Below, piece after piece: positions 15,293 through 16,216 of a DNA stretch of 16,216 bases (position 1 is the stretch's first letter; each line of letters opens with the position of its first letter). The notes beneath the pieces are model-generated. The model was not told the origin of the DNA. It saw only the letters and a list, made by a program, of their open reading frames with translations, and made no database searches. Both the position numbers and the translations under genes were made by a program. The DNA comes from Planctomycetaceae bacterium (lineage in GTDB: Bacteria > Planctomycetota > Planctomycetia > Pirellulales > Pirellulaceae), in assembly GCA_012965455.1 (NCBI GenBank), contig DTSG01000446.1, positions 1 to 16,216 on the forward strand, in the 5' to 3' direction.

Positions 15293-16216
15293 ATGGCACG
15301 ACGCACGACATTTTCACAGCGTAGTTCTGAGAAAACGAAACCCGCTGCGCCTCGGATTTGGCTAGCGGTGCCTAAACGTAAGTCGCGGATTATGGTTTCT
15401 ATTTTGCTGGGCACCTTGGTTGCTGCGATTGCGCTAAAGTCTTACGAAACGCCGCGAGTCGAAGCTGGTCAAGTCATTAAAGATAATGTAGCGGTCGTGG
15501 GAATTGACGACGCGAATATCTTTTTCACCTATGCTCGTAATATCGCAAACGGTCATGGTGCGGTTTATAACGTGGGTGGAGAGCGAGTGGAGGGGTTTTC
15601 ATCTCCGTTGTTCACACTCTTGTGTACAGGTATTTTGTTTTTTACCGATCACGTGGAAATCGCGGTGCTGTTACTTAACACGGCGCTGCTGGTCGTCGTG
15701 TTAATCGTAGTACAGGAATTTCTGCATACGACGCTTTGTGTTGATGGTGCTCAGGTTGCTGTGGTCGAGCAAACTGAAGATAGAATCACCGCGCGGCAAT
15801 ACGCATTTCTGAATTGGTCGACAAGTGTGTTGTTGTGGGCCTGGATTTTAGGAAGTCCGCAATACGTCATTTGGACGACCATTACGTTAATGGATGTGGG
15901 ACTGTGGGCTGCCGTGTTTGTAGTAGGCACGTTGGAGGTTGTCAAAGCAACGCAATATCAGCCTCAGCGAATGTTGCAAGATTGGCGCGTCATGGTTTGT
16001 GTTGTGTTGATGTTATGCACGCGATCCGAGGGAATGTACTTTTGCTTAGTTTGGATATTGATGCTGGGATGGGTTCGTCGAAGGCGGTTTGCACCGACAG
16101 GAGGCAACGTGCGGGCTTGCATGGTAAGTGTGGCGGGACCGCTGTTAGTATATTGCTTGATTAACGCGGCGGTTATTGGCGGACGGTATCTCTATTTTGG
16201 TTATCCCTTTCCCAAT
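15293..16216 (+). CDS. GT-C membrane glycosyltransferase, ArnT/AftB-like, 3' end outside window
   Basis: Polytopic membrane glycosyltransferase; 308 codons are visible and the frame is still open at the right edge. ATG at 15293 lies 25 bases after the DprE1-like stop, with AAGG at 15277-15280. A basic cytoplasmic N-terminus of about 32 residues precedes the first membrane segment (about 33-50). The first outer loop carries the GT-C acidic motif GIDDANIFFTYARN (Asp72, Asp73), then GHGAVYN and GERVEGFSSPL (97-106), the pattern of lipid-phosphate-sugar-dependent arabinosyl/mannosyltransferases such as AftB and ArnT relatives. Further on come CTRSEGM, equivalent to the usual RPEG/RPDG element, and FGYPFPN at the very edge, normally followed by T-(F/Y)-(Y/A)-K. 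Next to UbiA- and DprE1-like genes, a polyprenyl-phosphate pentofuranose donor is the natural inference. The acceptor is unknown. Confidence 0.85.
   Translation, partial: MARRTTFSQRSSEKTKPAAPRIWLAVPKRKSRIMVSILLGTLVAAIALKSYETPRVEAGQVIKDNVAVVGIDDANIFFTYARNIANGHGAVYNVGGERVEGFSSPLFTLLCTGILFFTDHVEIAVLLLNTALLVVVLIVVQEFLHTTLCVDGAQVAVVEQTEDRITARQYAFLNWSTSVLLWAWILGSPQYVIWTTITLMDVGLWAAVFVVGTLEVVKATQYQPQRMLQDWRVMVCVVLMLCTRSEGMYFCLVWILMLGWVRRRRFAPTGGNVRACMVSVAGPLLVYCLINAAVIGGRYLYFGYPFPN

Noticed and set aside
15504..15704. 66-codon frame and other short frames over 15504-16164 on both strands
   Set aside because: They overlap the long open GT-C reading frame starting at 15293, which carries conserved family motifs throughout; the short frames are shadows.
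2..16216. tRNA, rRNA, CRISPR array, transposon ends, toxin-antitoxin or phage defence genes
   Set aside because: Looked for on both strands by eye; no cloverleaf, regularly spaced repeats, terminal inverted repeats with transposase, or defence domains were seen.

Overview
The window reads as ordinary chromosomal DNA from a planctomycete, most likely of the Pirellulales. The strongest marker is a gene of the TIGR03009 type, a family I know only from Planctomycetes. A very large NfeD protein with ClpP-like domains, a FloA-type flotillin, an exported esterase/SMP-30 pair and a tandem-domain cyanophycinase-like protein fit the same group. Base composition looks moderate, near half G+C by eye. Shine-Dalgarno sequences are present at some starts and absent at others. 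I see no tRNA, rRNA, CRISPR array, insertion sequence, phage gene or attachment site.

Layout. (1) 2-3516, plus strand: the 3' part of a two-domain peptidase S51 (cyanophycinase-like) gene; a 29-codon gene for an extremely basic peptide (1430-1519) followed by a strong intrinsic terminator (1550-1582); then an exported alpha/beta-hydrolase esterase and an exported SMP-30/gluconolactonase protein, apparently one transcription unit. (2) 3566-4486, minus strand: a stand-alone beta-hydroxyacid dehydrogenase with its own extended -10 promoter. (3) 4623-9165, minus strand: a membrane-organisation operon read as long NfeD (two ClpP-like domains), short NfeD, FloA, and a 157-residue unknown protein that starts two bases after floA. 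(4) 9247-11271, minus strand: the TIGR03009 exported protein, and upstream of it a family 4 uracil-DNA glycosylase with a long low-complexity N-terminal extension. (5) 11441-12802, plus strand: the ribosome-assembly GTPase Der/EngA. (6) 12891-16216, plus strand: a tightly spaced trio made of a UbiA-type polyprenyl-phosphate phosphoribosyltransferase, a DprE1-like FAD oxidase, and the 5' part of a GT-C membrane glycosyltransferase that runs off the right edge.

How the genes work together. The FloA/NfeD set is a classic flotillin-NfeD partnership, here with an uncharacterised fourth member and with both ClpP-like domains of the long NfeD apparently lacking the catalytic serine. The right-hand trio mirrors the mycobacterial route to decaprenylphosphoryl-arabinose: UbiA makes polyprenyl-phosphoryl-5-phosphoribose, DprE1 oxidises the ribose C2, and a GT-C enzyme could use the lipid-linked pentofuranose outside the membrane. 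The DprE2-type reductase that completes the epimerisation is not in the window. This trio, the 29-residue basic peptide and the degenerate NfeD are the most interesting items.
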